From JBCBKL01 sp038521825 (GTDB lineage: Bacteria; Pseudomonadota; Alphaproteobacteria; Rhodobacterales; Rhodobacteraceae): a stretch of 64,000 nt of DNA. The DNA lies in NCBI GenBank assembly GCA_038521825.1, contig JBCBKL010000009.1, positions 1 to 64,000 on the forward strand. The letters run 5' to 3'. Shown here one piece after another: positions 7,974 through 17,067 of this stretch. Made by a program: the position numbers and the translations under genes. Under the pieces are notes generated by a model. The model saw nothing but the letters and a program-made list of their open reading frames with translations. It was not told where the DNA came from and ran no database searches. Position 1 is the stretch's first letter; every line of letters begins with the position of its first letter.

Positions 7974-8858
7974 ATGTTTTCGTTCTGCTCAGATCCCGAC
8001 ACGCTCGGCACCGGCCGCTGGCTCGCCTGCTACCTTACAACGGGCGTGCATTTTTCGTTCTATCTGAGCTTTCTGAAGGTCCTTGGTATTCTTGCCGTTA
8101 CGGCCCCGGTGGCATTGGCTTTCGGCTTTCTCGGTGCAATGGCAGCGCGGGCGCGCAACATCGTGCTGTCCGGCATCGGCAACACCTACATCGCCATCGT
8201 ACGCGGTGTGCCGGATATCGCGTTCTTCCTGTTCTTCGTGATCGCACTCGACCAGGCCTTTGAATGGCTCCGGCACAAGGCGCTTTGCCCCGACTGGGAC
8301 CAACCGATCCGACAAGGCACGGACTTTCTTGTCTGTCCGCAGGCGAAGCTTCCACTGGGCACAGCACCCGAGGTGGTGCACGAAACCTATGCATTCGGAC
8401 TGGCCGTGATCACCTTCGCGCTGGTGTTCGGGGCCTTTGCAGCTAACGTATTGTTCGGCGCGATGCGGGCAGTACCCAAAGCGCAGCTTGAAACGGCAGA
8501 AGCCTATGGCATGTCCCCCCGCCAGACGTTCTGGCGGATTCTCGTGCCGCAAATGTGGGTCTATGCCCTGCCCGGCTTGTCGAACCTCTGGCAGATACTC
8601 ATCAAGGCGACGCCACTGCTCTTTCTTCTTGGGATCGAAGACGTTGTTTATTGGGCGCGCGAACTGGGCGGGACCAAGACCGCCCGCTTCACCGATTACC
8701 CGCACGGGGACTGGAGGATGTGGTACTTCCTCGCCCTGCTTGTCTTCTACCTCTGCATGACATGGGCCTCCGAAAAGGTGCTAGGTCGCCTGATGGTGCG
8801 CCTTACCCACGGACAGGCCACCACGGGCGGTGAAGCGCAGCGAAGGGCCGCCGCGTGA
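7974..8858 (+). CDS. polar amino-acid ABC transporter permease (HisQ type)
   Basis: 294-residue inner-membrane permease. Several hydrophobic helices are visible (for example at about 30-55 and 80-100). The cytoplasmic EAA loop that docks the ATPase reads ETAEAYGMSPRQTFWRILVP. An insertion of about 40 mostly polar residues near 100-145 contains two cysteines and probably forms a periplasmic loop. No good ribosome site is visible at ATG 7974, consistent with coupling to upstream translation. The stop overlaps the GTG start of the partner permease. Confidence 0.93.
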   Translation: MFSFCSDPDTLGTGRWLACYLTTGVHFSFYLSFLKVLGILAVTAPVALAFGFLGAMAARARNIVLSGIGNTYIAIVRGVPDIAFFLFFVIALDQAFEWLRHKALCPDWDQPIRQGTDFLVCPQAKLPLGTAPEVVHETYAFGLAVITFALVFGAFAANVLFGAMRAVPKAQLETAEAYGMSPRQTFWRILVPQMWVYALPGLSNLWQILIKATPLLFLLGIEDVVYWARELGGTKTARFTDYPHGDWRMWYFLALLVFYLCMTWASEKVLGRLMVRLTHGQATTGGEAQRRAAA

Positions 8859-9661
8859 GCTGTTGGGAGACGATACAGGCCTATGGGCTGCGGTCTCTCG
8901 GGATTGGCGAGCGGCTCTTGCCACGCAGCGACTTTACCCTTTGTGAACACTTTACGCTGATCGGTTCCGGCATGATCTGGAATATCTATTTCGGCATCGT
9001 TGCGCTCTGCACCGGCTTCTTCCTCGCGACCGCAGTTGCCGTTGCCAAGGCCTCATCGCGTCCCCGGCTGCGGGCACCGGCAGAATGGTTCATCTTCATC
9101 TTCCGGGGCTCACCGCTCTTCATACAGTTCTTCTTTGCCTATTTCCTCTTTCTGAACCTCAAGGGTGTCTATCCGTTTTTCGACCCTTTCACCGCCGCTT
9201 GGCTCGGCGCTCTGATCGTCCTGTTCCTGAACACCGCAGCCTATTCGGCCCAGATCTTCTATGGCGCATTGCAGGCTATCCCCAAGGGCGACGTCGAAGC
9301 TGCGGACGCCTATGGCCTATCTGGCTGGACCCGGTTCCGGCGGATTGTTTTCCCGACAATGCTGCGGCTGGCGTGGCCTGCCTACACGAACGAGGCGATC
9401 TTTCTGTTCCACTCGACCACCTTGGTCTACTTCTCGGGCTTCCCTGCATGGCAGCAACGGGGCGACGCCCTCTATTATGCCAACTACTTCGCAGACAAGA
9501 CGTTCAACCCGTTCGTGCCCTACCCGATCCTGGCCTTCTATTTCATCCTGCTGACGCTGGTGATTGTAGGCGTGTTCGGACTGGTGAACCACCAGCTTAA
9601 CCGGCATCTGCCAGCCGTGCAGCGCCGGCGCGTCCGGCTGCGGCCGAACCTCATTCGCTGA
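8855..9661 (+). CDS. polar amino-acid ABC transporter permease (HisM type)
   Basis: 268-residue second permease of the heterodimeric channel. The region around residue 75-90 contains FIFRGSPLFIQFFFAYF, a hallmark of the HisM/GlnP group, and the EAA loop reads EAADAYGLSGWTRFRRIVFP. It starts with GTG at 8855 inside the stop of the preceding gene and its own stop overlaps the ATG of the following ligase (TGATG at 9659-9663), so transport and catabolic genes are translationally coupled. Confidence 0.93.
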   Translation: MSCWETIQAYGLRSLGIGERLLPRSDFTLCEHFTLIGSGMIWNIYFGIVALCTGFFLATAVAVAKASSRPRLRAPAEWFIFIFRGSPLFIQFFFAYFLFLNLKGVYPFFDPFTAAWLGALIVLFLNTAAYSAQIFYGALQAIPKGDVEAADAYGLSGWTRFRRIVFPTMLRLAWPAYTNEAIFLFHSTTLVYFSGFPAWQQRGDALYYANYFADKTFNPFVPYPILAFYFILLTLVIVGVFGLVNHQLNRHLPAVQRRRVRLRPNLIR

Positions 9662-10995
9662 TGTCTGACTGGCTGGCACAGCATCCCGAAATCCGGGCCC
9701 TGCGGGTGGCAGCATGCGACCTGAATGGCGTGCCGCGCGGCAAGCGTCTGCCAGTCGACAGCGCGAAAAAGATCGCTTCGGGTGCTATCCGCTTTCCCTA
9801 TTCGGTCCTAAATCTCGATATATGGGGTGATGACATCGCCGACAGCCCGCTGGTTCTGGCCTCCGGGGATCAGGATGGCCTCCTGAAACCGACCGAGCGT
9901 GGGTTTCTGCCGGTTCCATGGCTGGAAACGCCAACAGCGATGATGCCGGTTTCGATGTTTCATGAAGATGGGCGGGCCTTTGACGGCGATGCCCGGCACG
10001 CCCTGTCCGGCGTGTTGAAACGATATCAAGCCAAAGGCTTAACGCCCGTTGTTGCAACCGAGCTTGAATTTTTTCTGATAGACGACAGTCAGGCTGAGCT
10101 GGGCCCGCCCAAGGGGCCTGTTTCGCGGCGTCGGCCTGCGGGTGGCGACATCCTGAGCCTCAGCACACTCGATCAGTTCGACGGATTTCTGACGGCGCTC
10201 TACGATGCCTGCGCTGCGATGGACATCCCGGCAGACGCGGCACTGTCGGAAAGCGGCCTGGCACAGTTCGAGATCAATCTACGGCATCAGCCGGATGCGT
10301 TGAAGGCGGCCGATGACACGTGGCTTTTCAAGATGCTTGTCAAGGGTCTCGCACGGCAACATGGCTTTGCCGCCTCGTTTCTGGCCAAACCCTACGGCGA
10401 TACTGCGGGATCTGGCCTGCACATGCATTTCTCGGTCGTTGACGGGGACGGGCGGAACACCTTTGGCGGTGGATCCCCCGCCGGAAGCGACATGCTACGC
10501 CACGCAGTTCAGGGCTGCCTTGCGGGCATGGCCGGATCGACCCTGATCTTTGCACCCCACGCAAACAGTTATGATCGCATGGTGCCTGGGGCGCATGCTC
10601 CGACTGGCATTGCGTGGGCCTACGAAAACCGCACCGCCGCCATTCGTATCCCCTCCGGTCCCGATGCTGCGCGGCGGATTGAACATCGGATGGCAGGCGC
10701 GGATGTGAACCCATACCTGATGATCGCCGCCGTCTTGGGGGCGGCCCTGAGCGGCATCGAAGAGGCCCGCATGCCACCCGCGCCAATCACCGGTAACGCC
10801 TACGCGCTGAACCTGCCGCAAGTGCCACAGTCGTGGGAGGCGGCGGTTGACGCGTTCGAGACCTGCGATGTGATCAAGACGATCTTTCCCGAAGAGTTGA
10901 TCCGCAACCTCTTGTTCACCAAGCGTCAGGAGATTGAACGGATGGCACCGCTTGCGCCTGATGAACAACGCGCCATCTATCTCGACACGGTCTGA
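9661..10995 (+). CDS. glutamine synthetase family ligase (gamma-glutamyl-amine synthetase like), first copy
   Basis: 444-residue ATP-dependent ligase of the glutamine-synthetase fold. The beta-grasp domain (about 1-100) is followed by the catalytic domain with the ATELEFFLID metal-binding motif, AGSGLHMHFS, and NSYDRMVPGAHAPTGIAWAY, then ENRTAAIRIP. It lacks the length and regulatory Tyr context of housekeeping GlnA-I. Given the neighbouring amidotransferase and PuuB-like oxidase, it probably joins glutamate to an amine (PuuA-like reaction) rather than to ammonia. Which amine is not known. Confidence 0.88.
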   Translation: MSDWLAQHPEIRALRVAACDLNGVPRGKRLPVDSAKKIASGAIRFPYSVLNLDIWGDDIADSPLVLASGDQDGLLKPTERGFLPVPWLETPTAMMPVSMFHEDGRAFDGDARHALSGVLKRYQAKGLTPVVATELEFFLIDDSQAELGPPKGPVSRRRPAGGDILSLSTLDQFDGFLTALYDACAAMDIPADAALSESGLAQFEINLRHQPDALKAADDTWLFKMLVKGLARQHGFAASFLAKPYGDTAGSGLHMHFSVVDGDGRNTFGGGSPAGSDMLRHAVQGCLAGMAGSTLIFAPHANSYDRMVPGAHAPTGIAWAYENRTAAIRIPSGPDAARRIEHRMAGADVNPYLMIAAVLGAALSGIEEARMPPAPITGNAYALNLPQVPQSWEAAVDAFETCDVIKTIFPEELIRNLLFTKRQEIERMAPLAPDEQRAIYLDTV

Positions 10996-11034
10996 GCCTC
11001 GGCCTATCGTGCGGACGTAACCCTCAGGTGATCA

Positions 11035-11727
11035 ATGAAAATCGGTATCTTGCAAACAGGCCACGCGCCCGACGAATTGCTCGGGAAGCTTGGCGACTAC
11101 GACGCCATGTTTGAACGGCTACTAGGCGGCCACGGTTTTGAATTCGAAACCTTCAATGTCGTTGATATGGAATTCCCCGACAGTCCGGATGCGGCGGATG
11201 GCTGGCTGATCACGGGATCGCGGCACGGCGCGTACGACAATCTGCCCTTTATCCCACCACTCGAGGACCTGATCCGCACAGTCCATGACAGCGACCGCCC
11301 GCTAGTGGGCATCTGCTTTGGGCATCAGATCGTGGCACAAGCCCTTGGCGGCAAGGTAGAGAAATTCGAAGGCGGTTGGGCTGTCGGGCGGACAGAATAC
11401 ATCTATCGGGGCGCGCCATTGGCCCTGAATGCCTGGCATCAGGACCAGGTCACCGAAGTGCCCGATGGCGCGATAGTTATGGCGCATAACAAATTTTGCC
11501 GGGCCGCCGCCTTGGCATACGGCGACCGGATCTGGACCATCCAGCCGCACCCCGAATTCGGATCAGAGGCCATCGAGGGCCTTGTTGAAAGCCGGGGGCG
11601 CGGCGTCGTGCCCGATGACCTTATTGATCAGGCGATCGCCGGTCTGTCCGGTCCGACTGCGGGCGCACGCATTGCCGAAGACATTGCGGCTTTTCTCAAA
11701 CGGGAAAAGAAGGAGGCAGCGGCGTGA
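11035..11727 (+). CDS. class I glutamine amidotransferase (GATase1) / gamma-glutamyl hydrolase like
   Basis: 230-residue cytosolic protein with the GATase1 triad: nucleophile Cys in VGICFGHQIVAQALGG (near residue 95) and the His/Glu pair in QPHPEFGSEAIEG (near 175). GSRHGAYDNLPF is also typical of GMP-synthase-like stand-alone amidotransferases. Between two gamma-glutamylating ligases and an oxidase it most plausibly hydrolyses a gamma-glutamyl intermediate to release glutamate, the job PuuD does in E. coli putrescine breakdown, although PuuD belongs to a different subgroup. GTGA overlap with the next gene. Confidence 0.88.
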   Translation: MKIGILQTGHAPDELLGKLGDYDAMFERLLGGHGFEFETFNVVDMEFPDSPDAADGWLITGSRHGAYDNLPFIPPLEDLIRTVHDSDRPLVGICFGHQIVAQALGGKVEKFEGGWAVGRTEYIYRGAPLALNAWHQDQVTEVPDGAIVMAHNKFCRAAALAYGDRIWTIQPHPEFGSEAIEGLVESRGRGVVPDDLIDQAIAGLSGPTAGARIAEDIAAFLKREKKEAAA

Positions 11728-13085
11728 AAGACGACTGGGTTCAGGGCCTGCCGCCCGCCGCGCAGACCTATCTCGAGGGTCGAAGGCTGGACGAGGTGGA
11801 ATGCATCATCGCCGATCTTCCCGGGATAGCACGGGGCAAGGCCGTCCCCGCATCCAAGTTCGCGCGGCAGGAATACTTTCATCTGCCTGACAGCATCTTC
11901 TACCAAACGATTACCGGCGATTGGGGCGAGGCCGCCGGGGATGAAGGGTTCATCGAAAAGGACATGACCCTGCGCCCCGACATGAGCACCGCCAGCGCTG
12001 CGCCATGGACGGGTGATTGGACCCTGCAGGTCATACACGACGCATTCGACCGGGATGGTGTGCCGGTGCCCTTCGCCCCCCGAAACGTGCTCAAGCGAGT
12101 GGTGCAGCTTTATCGCGACAAGGGATGGGAGCCGGTCGTGGCCCCCGAGATGGAGTTCTTCCTGATCGCCCGCAACCTCGACCCGGCGCGCGATATCGAG
12201 CCGATGGTTGGCCGGTCAGGCCGTCCGGCGGCGGCGCGCCAGGCCTATTCGATGACGGCGGTGGACGAATTCGGGCCGGTCATCGACGACATTTATGACT
12301 TTGCCGAAGCGCAGGGTTTCGAGATCGATGGTATCACCCAGGAGGGCGGCGCGGGGCAGCTTGAAATCAACCTGCGCCATGGCGATCCGGTCAAGCTTGC
12401 TGACGAGGTGTTCTATTTCAAACGCCTGATCCGCGAAGCTGCCCTGCGCCACGACTGCTTTGCCACCTTTATGGCCAAGCCAATCGAGGACGAGCCCGGC
12501 AGCGCCATGCATGTCCATCATTCGCTACTCGATATCCAGACAGGGCAAAACTTGTTTTCGGGGCCGCAAGGTGGTGATACGGATGCGTTCTTTTACTTCA
12601 TCGCAGGGATGCAGAACCACCTGCCCGAGGCGCTGGCGGTCATGGCACCGTTCGTTAACTCCTATCGTCGCTACGTTAAGGACCACGCAGCACCGATTAA
12701 CCTATCATGGGCAAGGGACAACCGCACCACGGGCATCCGCATCCCCCTCTCGTCCCCCGATGCGCGGCGGGTCGAAAACCGCATCGCCGGGATGGACTGC
12801 AACCCTTATCTCGGGATCGCAGCCTCGCTTGCCTGCGGGTATCTAGGACTCATCGAAGAACGGCGGCCCGACGCCCAGTTCCGTGGGGATGCCTACGAGG
12901 GCGAAGGTGATATCCCAAGGGTGCTGGGCAGTGCCCTCGATCTTTTCGACGGCGCGAAATCATTGCATGACGTTCTGGGGCCTGAATTTGCGCGGGTCTA
13001 TTCCATCGTCAAACGGGCTGAGTACGAAGAGTTTCTTGCCGTCATCTCGCCGTGGGAGCGTGAGCATCTGCTGCTGAACGTCTGA
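11724..13085 (+). CDS. glutamine synthetase family ligase, second copy
   Basis: 453-residue relative of the ligase at 9.7 kb but not a recent duplicate: motifs are conserved (APEMEFFLIARNLDPARD, GSAMHVHHSL, NSYRRYVKDHAAPINLSWA, DNRTTGIRIP) while the rest differs clearly. It starts with GTG inside the amidotransferase stop, behind AAGGAGG. Two different gamma-glutamylating ligases in one operon may act on different substrates or on two steps of one pathway. Glutamine synthesis proper is unlikely because the GlnA-I adenylylation region is absent. Confidence 0.9.
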   Translation: MKDDWVQGLPPAAQTYLEGRRLDEVECIIADLPGIARGKAVPASKFARQEYFHLPDSIFYQTITGDWGEAAGDEGFIEKDMTLRPDMSTASAAPWTGDWTLQVIHDAFDRDGVPVPFAPRNVLKRVVQLYRDKGWEPVVAPEMEFFLIARNLDPARDIEPMVGRSGRPAAARQAYSMTAVDEFGPVIDDIYDFAEAQGFEIDGITQEGGAGQLEINLRHGDPVKLADEVFYFKRLIREAALRHDCFATFMAKPIEDEPGSAMHVHHSLLDIQTGQNLFSGPQGGDTDAFFYFIAGMQNHLPEALAVMAPFVNSYRRYVKDHAAPINLSWARDNRTTGIRIPLSSPDARRVENRIAGMDCNPYLGIAASLACGYLGLIEERRPDAQFRGDAYEGEGDIPRVLGSALDLFDGAKSLHDVLGPEFARVYSIVKRAEYEEFLAVISPWEREHLLLNV

Positions 13086-13123
13086 TGCCCCAGCACTGAA
13101 TGGGCCGTTTGATGGGGGGCCGA

Positions 13124-14425
13124 ATGAACCTTCTTTTTTCCAACGACAAGCCCGGCCAATACCCCAACAGCTGGTACGCCGCAACGGCACAACCTCTGGA
13201 ACATTTTGAGCCCTTGAAGGGCTCAAACAAGGCTGATGTCTGTATCGTTGGCGCAGGGTACACCGGATTATCCGCAGCCCTTCATCTTGCACAGGCGGGT
13301 CGGAAGGTCATCTTGCTCGAGGCGCACCGGATCGGCTTCGGCGCATCCGGTCGAAACGGCGGACAGCTCGGGTCCGGCCAGCGACAGGATCAATACAGCC
13401 TGCAAAAGATGTTCGGGCCTGAAAAAGCCGCCGCACTTTGGCGCCTTGGCGAAGATGCCAAGCACCTCGTGAAATCTTTGATCACGGATCACAAGATCGA
13501 ATGCCATCTGAGGCCCGGCATCGCGTGGGCGGCCTCGTCAGCCGGCAGCTTTGACGAGATGCGAGCGTATGCCGATCTGATGAGCGAGAGCTATGACTAT
13601 GATCTGGAGGTTCTGCCGCCGGACCAGTTTCGCGCCCTCTGTCCCAGCCCAAACTACCATGGCGGTATCATGGATTGGGACGCCGCCCATCTGCACCCCC
13701 TTACCTTTGCGATTGGCCTTGCGCGGGCGGCTGCCACGGCCGGTGTGACGATCCATGAGCGCAGCACTGTCCACGACATCCGGCCAGGCACGCCGACCAA
13801 AATCCGGACCGATGCAGGCGTGGTCGAAGCTGAGTATGTCATTCTCGCCTGTAACGGTTATCTCGGGGGACTGGACCGCAAAGTCGCCGCGCGCGTCATG
13901 CCGATCAACAACTTCGTCGCGGCGACCGAACCATTGGGCGAAGACACCAAGCGGGTTCTGACGCAGGAGATCGCAGTCGCCGACGACCGGTTCGTGGTGA
14001 ACTATTTCCGGCTCAGCCATGATGGGCGTCTGCTGTTCGGTGGCGGAGAAAGCTATGGCTATCGTTTTCCAAGCGACATCGCAGCGGTGGTACGCAAACC
14101 GATGGCGCAGATCTTCCCGCATCTGGCCGATGTGAAAATCGACTACGCTTGGGGCGGAACGCTCGCCATAACGATGAAAAGACTGCCTTACCTCGTGCGG
14201 CTGGCCCCGAACATGCTGTCGGGCTCCGGTTACTCCGGACACGGGTTGGGCACCGCAACCCATGCCGGATTTCTGATGGCGCAAGCCATCGAGGGCGAAA
14301 GCGACGGGTTCGACGTCATGGCCAGCATCCCGACCGCGCCCTTTCCCGGTGGGACGCTGGCGCGCAGTTCGCTCCTGGTGCTTGCTATGACTTGGTATGC
14401 TATGCGCGATCGACTCGGCCTTTAG
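13124..14425 (+). CDS. FAD-dependent amine oxidoreductase (PuuB-like)
   Basis: About 433 residues of the DAO/glycine-oxidase family. The FAD-binding Rossmann motif is in ADVCIVGAGYTGLSAALHLA (near residue 32-52), followed by GFGASGRNGGQLGSGQ, the signature of gamma-glutamylputrescine oxidase and related enzymes. The C-terminal FAD contact is GSGYSGHGLGTATHAG. I prefer ATG 13124 (MNLLFSNDKPGQYPNSWYA) behind a GGGGGG-rich site over the upstream ATG 13100. It probably oxidises the gamma-glutamylated amine to an aldehyde, with peroxide as by-product. Confidence 0.9.
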   Translation: MNLLFSNDKPGQYPNSWYAATAQPLEHFEPLKGSNKADVCIVGAGYTGLSAALHLAQAGRKVILLEAHRIGFGASGRNGGQLGSGQRQDQYSLQKMFGPEKAAALWRLGEDAKHLVKSLITDHKIECHLRPGIAWAASSAGSFDEMRAYADLMSESYDYDLEVLPPDQFRALCPSPNYHGGIMDWDAAHLHPLTFAIGLARAAATAGVTIHERSTVHDIRPGTPTKIRTDAGVVEAEYVILACNGYLGGLDRKVAARVMPINNFVAATEPLGEDTKRVLTQEIAVADDRFVVNYFRLSHDGRLLFGGGESYGYRFPSDIAAVVRKPMAQIFPHLADVKIDYAWGGTLAITMKRLPYLVRLAPNMLSGSGYSGHGLGTATHAGFLMAQAIEGESDGFDVMASIPTAPFPGGTLARSSLLVLAMTWYAMRDRLGL

Positions 14426-14497
14426 CTGCACTTTAAGATTGAAATCTGAATTCGATGGTTTTAGAAAGTTGAAAACCATTAATAAGGATTCTCAAAT

Positions 14498-15685
14498 ATG
14501 CAGCTCGCTGACCTGCACACCGCAGAACCTCTTCCGACCGAGGCCGAAGTCGCCATTCGGGAATTGCTGCAGTCGGGTGATCTGTTCCGCTACACTGCGG
14601 ACAAGGACGCCCCGGTCTCGCTGCTCGAATCCGAATTCGCCGCGATGATGGGCAGCCGCTATGCCCTTGCCGTTTCATCTTGCTCTGCCGCGCTGTTTCT
14701 GACGCTGAAGGCTCTCGATCTGCCGCGTGATGCGCGGGTGATGATCCCGGCGTTTACGTTCGCCGCGGTTCCATCGGCCGTGATTCATGCCGATTGCCTG
14801 CCGGTGCTTTGCGAAGTTGGCGACAATTACCGGATTGATATCGAGGACTTTGCGAAGAAACTTCCGACCGTTTCAGCAGTGATCATCAGCCACATGCGGG
14901 GCCATACCTCGGACATGGATGCGATCATGGCGCTGTGTGACGCTGCCGGCGTACCGGTCATCGAGGATGCCGCGCATTCGCTGGGCACGCTGTGGCACGG
15001 CAAGAAGATCGGCACACTTGGTCGGGTCGGCTGTTTTTCGTTTCAATCGTACAAGATGATCAATGCCGGTGAGGGCGGGATATTGATCACCGACGATGCA
15101 GACTTGGCCGCCCGGGCGATCCTGATGTCGGGCGCATACGAACACAGCTGGAAAAAGCATGCGATCCTGCACGAGGCCGTAGCATGCTGGCAGAACCGCC
15201 TGCCCCTGTATAACCTGCGGATGAGCAACCTGTCCGCTGCCGTAATCCGCACGCAGCTGCCGCTGTTGCCGCAACGGGTCGTTCAAGGGCGGACCAATCA
15301 TGACCGGCTCGCGCAGGGGCTGAATGGGTCGCCGTGGATTTCGGTACCTGAGCCGCTGATCCCAGAAACACGGGCGCCGGACTCGATCCAGTTCAATCTA
15401 ATGGGGATGCGTGACGACGAGGTTCGCGCCTTTGTGGCGCAAGCGCAGGAGTTGGGCGTGAAGGTTCAGGTCTTTGGGATGAGCACCGACAACGCGCGCG
15501 CTTTCTGGAACTGGCAGTTCCTCGACCACACGCCCGACCTGCCCCAGACGCGGATGATGCTACAGCGGGCATGCGATGTGCGCCTGCCGGTTCACATCCT
15601 GCCATCCACGGTCGATGCTGTTGGTGACGCGCTTCTTGAGGCGATCACGCGAGTGATGGGTACAGAGCGCGCCTATGGCACGTGA
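14498..15685 (+). CDS. DegT/DnrJ/EryC1/StrS family PLP aminotransferase
   Basis: 395-residue PLP enzyme, normally a sugar aminotransferase. The PLP lysine lies in FSFQSYKMINAGEGG (near residue 187); PAFTFAAVPSAVIHA and EDAAHSLGT are family motifs. Good ribosome site (AAGGATTCTC). It is the last gene of the amine operon, 72 bp after the oxidase, so either it accepts the aldehyde/keto product of that pathway or it has an independent sugar-modifying role; position favours the first, family history the second. No nucleotide-sugar genes are adjacent. It converges with phaR. Confidence 0.85.
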   Translation: MQLADLHTAEPLPTEAEVAIRELLQSGDLFRYTADKDAPVSLLESEFAAMMGSRYALAVSSCSAALFLTLKALDLPRDARVMIPAFTFAAVPSAVIHADCLPVLCEVGDNYRIDIEDFAKKLPTVSAVIISHMRGHTSDMDAIMALCDAAGVPVIEDAAHSLGTLWHGKKIGTLGRVGCFSFQSYKMINAGEGGILITDDADLAARAILMSGAYEHSWKKHAILHEAVACWQNRLPLYNLRMSNLSAAVIRTQLPLLPQRVVQGRTNHDRLAQGLNGSPWISVPEPLIPETRAPDSIQFNLMGMRDDEVRAFVAQAQELGVKVQVFGMSTDNARAFWNWQFLDHTPDLPQTRMMLQRACDVRLPVHILPSTVDAVGDALLEAITRVMGTERAYGT

Positions 15686-15720
15686 ACCATCAAACCAGAC
15701 GGTCGCGTAGGTTTACTCGC

Positions 15721-16278
15721 TCAAGAGAGCTTTGATAGTTTGTCCTGAAGATCGGCGAGCTGGCGTTTGATCGCGTCGAGATCTTCGCCCTCGTCGTTCT
15801 TCTCGTCACCGTCTTGCGGGCTCGGGCCGGACCAGTTGCCTGAAATCCCGCCGGTCATGGCTTTCAGAAACGCTTCCTGCTGCGCTCGCATGGCTTCGAA
15901 ACCGGGCATCTTCGCCATGGGATTCATGGCCGTCATCTTTTCCAGCATCTGGCTTTGACCGTGCCGCAACATCTCAAAACTAGCTTGCAGGAATTGCGGG
16001 ACAACGCTCGCCCCCGGGGTCATGTAGCTGCGAACGAGATCGTTCAGGACGTCGACCGGCAACACGCTTTCGCCGCGGCTTTCGTGCTCGGCAATGATTT
16101 GCAGCAGGTACTGGCGGGTCAGGTCGTCACCAGTCTTTAAATCGACGATCTGCACCTCGCGTCCATCACGGATGAAACCGGAAATATCTTCGAGCGTGAC
16201 GTAGTCACTTGTCTCAGTGTTGTAGAGCCTGCGGCTTGCATAGCGCTTGATCAGAAGCGGTGCGTCAGTTTCAGCCAA
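15721..16278 (-). CDS. phaR: polyhydroxyalkanoate synthesis repressor PhaR
   Basis: 185-residue repressor that binds both DNA and PHA granules. The conserved DNA-binding PHB/PHA accumulation domain starts LLIKRYASRRLYNTETSDYV and is followed by the second block IVDLKTGDDLTRQYLLQI. The C-terminal part is acidic. I prefer a TTG start at 16278 because GGGGAGAG lies about 7 bases upstream; the frame is open to GTG 16305, which would add nine residues. An operator-like CTGCAACGCAG lies 22 bp upstream of the TTG, implying autorepression. phaP and phaC lie upstream on the same strand. Confidence 0.93.
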   Translation of the reverse strand: MAETDAPLLIKRYASRRLYNTETSDYVTLEDISGFIRDGREVQIVDLKTGDDLTRQYLLQIIAEHESRGESVLPVDVLNDLVRSYMTPGASVVPQFLQASFEMLRHGQSQMLEKMTAMNPMAKMPGFEAMRAQQEAFLKAMTGGISGNWSGPSPQDGDEKNDEGEDLDAIKRQLADLQDKLSKLS

Positions 16279-16299
16279 GACCACTCTCCCCGGTTTGTG

Positions 16300-16310
16300 C
16301 TGCAACGCAG
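16300..16310. promoter_or_regulatory. PhaR operator candidate upstream of phaR
   Basis: CTGCAACGCAG fits the CTGCN3GCAG site described for PhaR of Paracoccus denitrificans. It lies just upstream of the TTG start proposed for phaR, so the repressor probably controls its own gene. Confidence 0.65.
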
Positions 16311-16431
16311 CTTAGGACCAAGTGTTTGAAAAGGAAAGCCTGTTGATCAAAGCGGGCCTGCCGCAGCGCGGCATGGCAAATCAATGCCGCATCCCGATGC
16401 CTCGTGGACAAGTCAGGGCTCTTGTTCCCCC

Positions 16432-16465
16432 AAAAAAGAGGCGGATCTGTTGCCAGATCCGCCTC
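16432..16465 (-). terminator. Rho-independent terminator of phaP
   Basis: Perfect 12-bp stem (gaggcggatctg pairing with cagatccgcctc) with the loop ttgc; on the minus strand it is followed by TTTTTT. It lies 66 bases after the phaP stop and upstream of phaR, so phaP and phaR are transcribed separately. Confidence 0.92.
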
Positions 16466-16530
16466 TGCTTTCGCGCCGGTCAGGGAGGAACGTTGCGCGA
16501 AAACGGAACCGCTTAACCAGCGGCCACCAT

Positions 16531-16980
16531 TTACTTCGCTGCTGTCGCTTTCTTAGCAGCGGCAGTCATCTCGCCGGTCGCTTTCTTAACAGCGGTGGAA
16601 GCGTCGTCGGTCAGGTCTTTGCCCGCCGCCATCATCAGCTCAACAGTATCCATCTGGACCTTCTTCGCGATCTCTGCGAAGGCCGCCATGTGCTCGGCTG
16701 CTGTTTCAGCATAGGCCGATGCGAAGTCTGTCATCGCTTTCGCATAGTCGGCTGGCTCGGCTTTGGCTTTGGACATGTCGCCCAGCTTGGACAGAGTTTC
16801 TTTTGTCCACTTGCTCGAGATCTCTGTCGACTTTTCAACGGCATCGAGAGCAACGTGGCTCAGCTTTTCATTCAGCGTCGCTGTTGTTTTGAAAGCTTCT
16901 TCCATCGCTTTCGTGTCAACCGGGAACGCACCCATCATATCTTTGAACATCGCGGTCATATCTGTGGTCTTCGTGGCCAT
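16531..16980 (-). CDS. phaP: phasin (PHA granule-associated protein)
   Basis: 149-residue helical, Ala/Lys-rich protein coating PHA granules. It reads as one long amphipathic helix bundle with phasin-type segments such as AYAETAAEHMAAFAEIAKKV and an Ala-Lys-rich tail. The start ATG 16980 has AAGGA 8 bases upstream; the frame extends back to 17025 without supporting signals. Two CTGCGCCGCAG sites lie 61-98 bases upstream, in keeping with PhaR repression of phasin genes. Its own terminator follows. Confidence 0.93.
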   Translation of the reverse strand: MATKTTDMTAMFKDMMGAFPVDTKAMEEAFKTTATLNEKLSHVALDAVEKSTEISSKWTKETLSKLGDMSKAKAEPADYAKAMTDFASAYAETAAEHMAAFAEIAKKVQMDTVELMMAAGKDLTDDASTAVKKATGEMTAAAKKATAAK

Positions 16981-17040
16981 GCTTTTGGTCCTTGTCTGAT
17001 AGCGGGCCCGTCCCGCGTTAATCATGCTCCTATGTACATG

Positions 17041-17051
17041 CTGCGCCGCAG
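17041..17051. promoter_or_regulatory. PhaR operator 1 upstream of phaP
   Basis: CTGCGCCGCAG, a perfect CTGCN3GCAG site and an inverted repeat, identical to the second copy 27 bp away. Placed between phaC and phaP at the expected phaP promoter. Confidence 0.8.
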
Positions 17052-17067
17052 CAAATCAAGTAAAATG

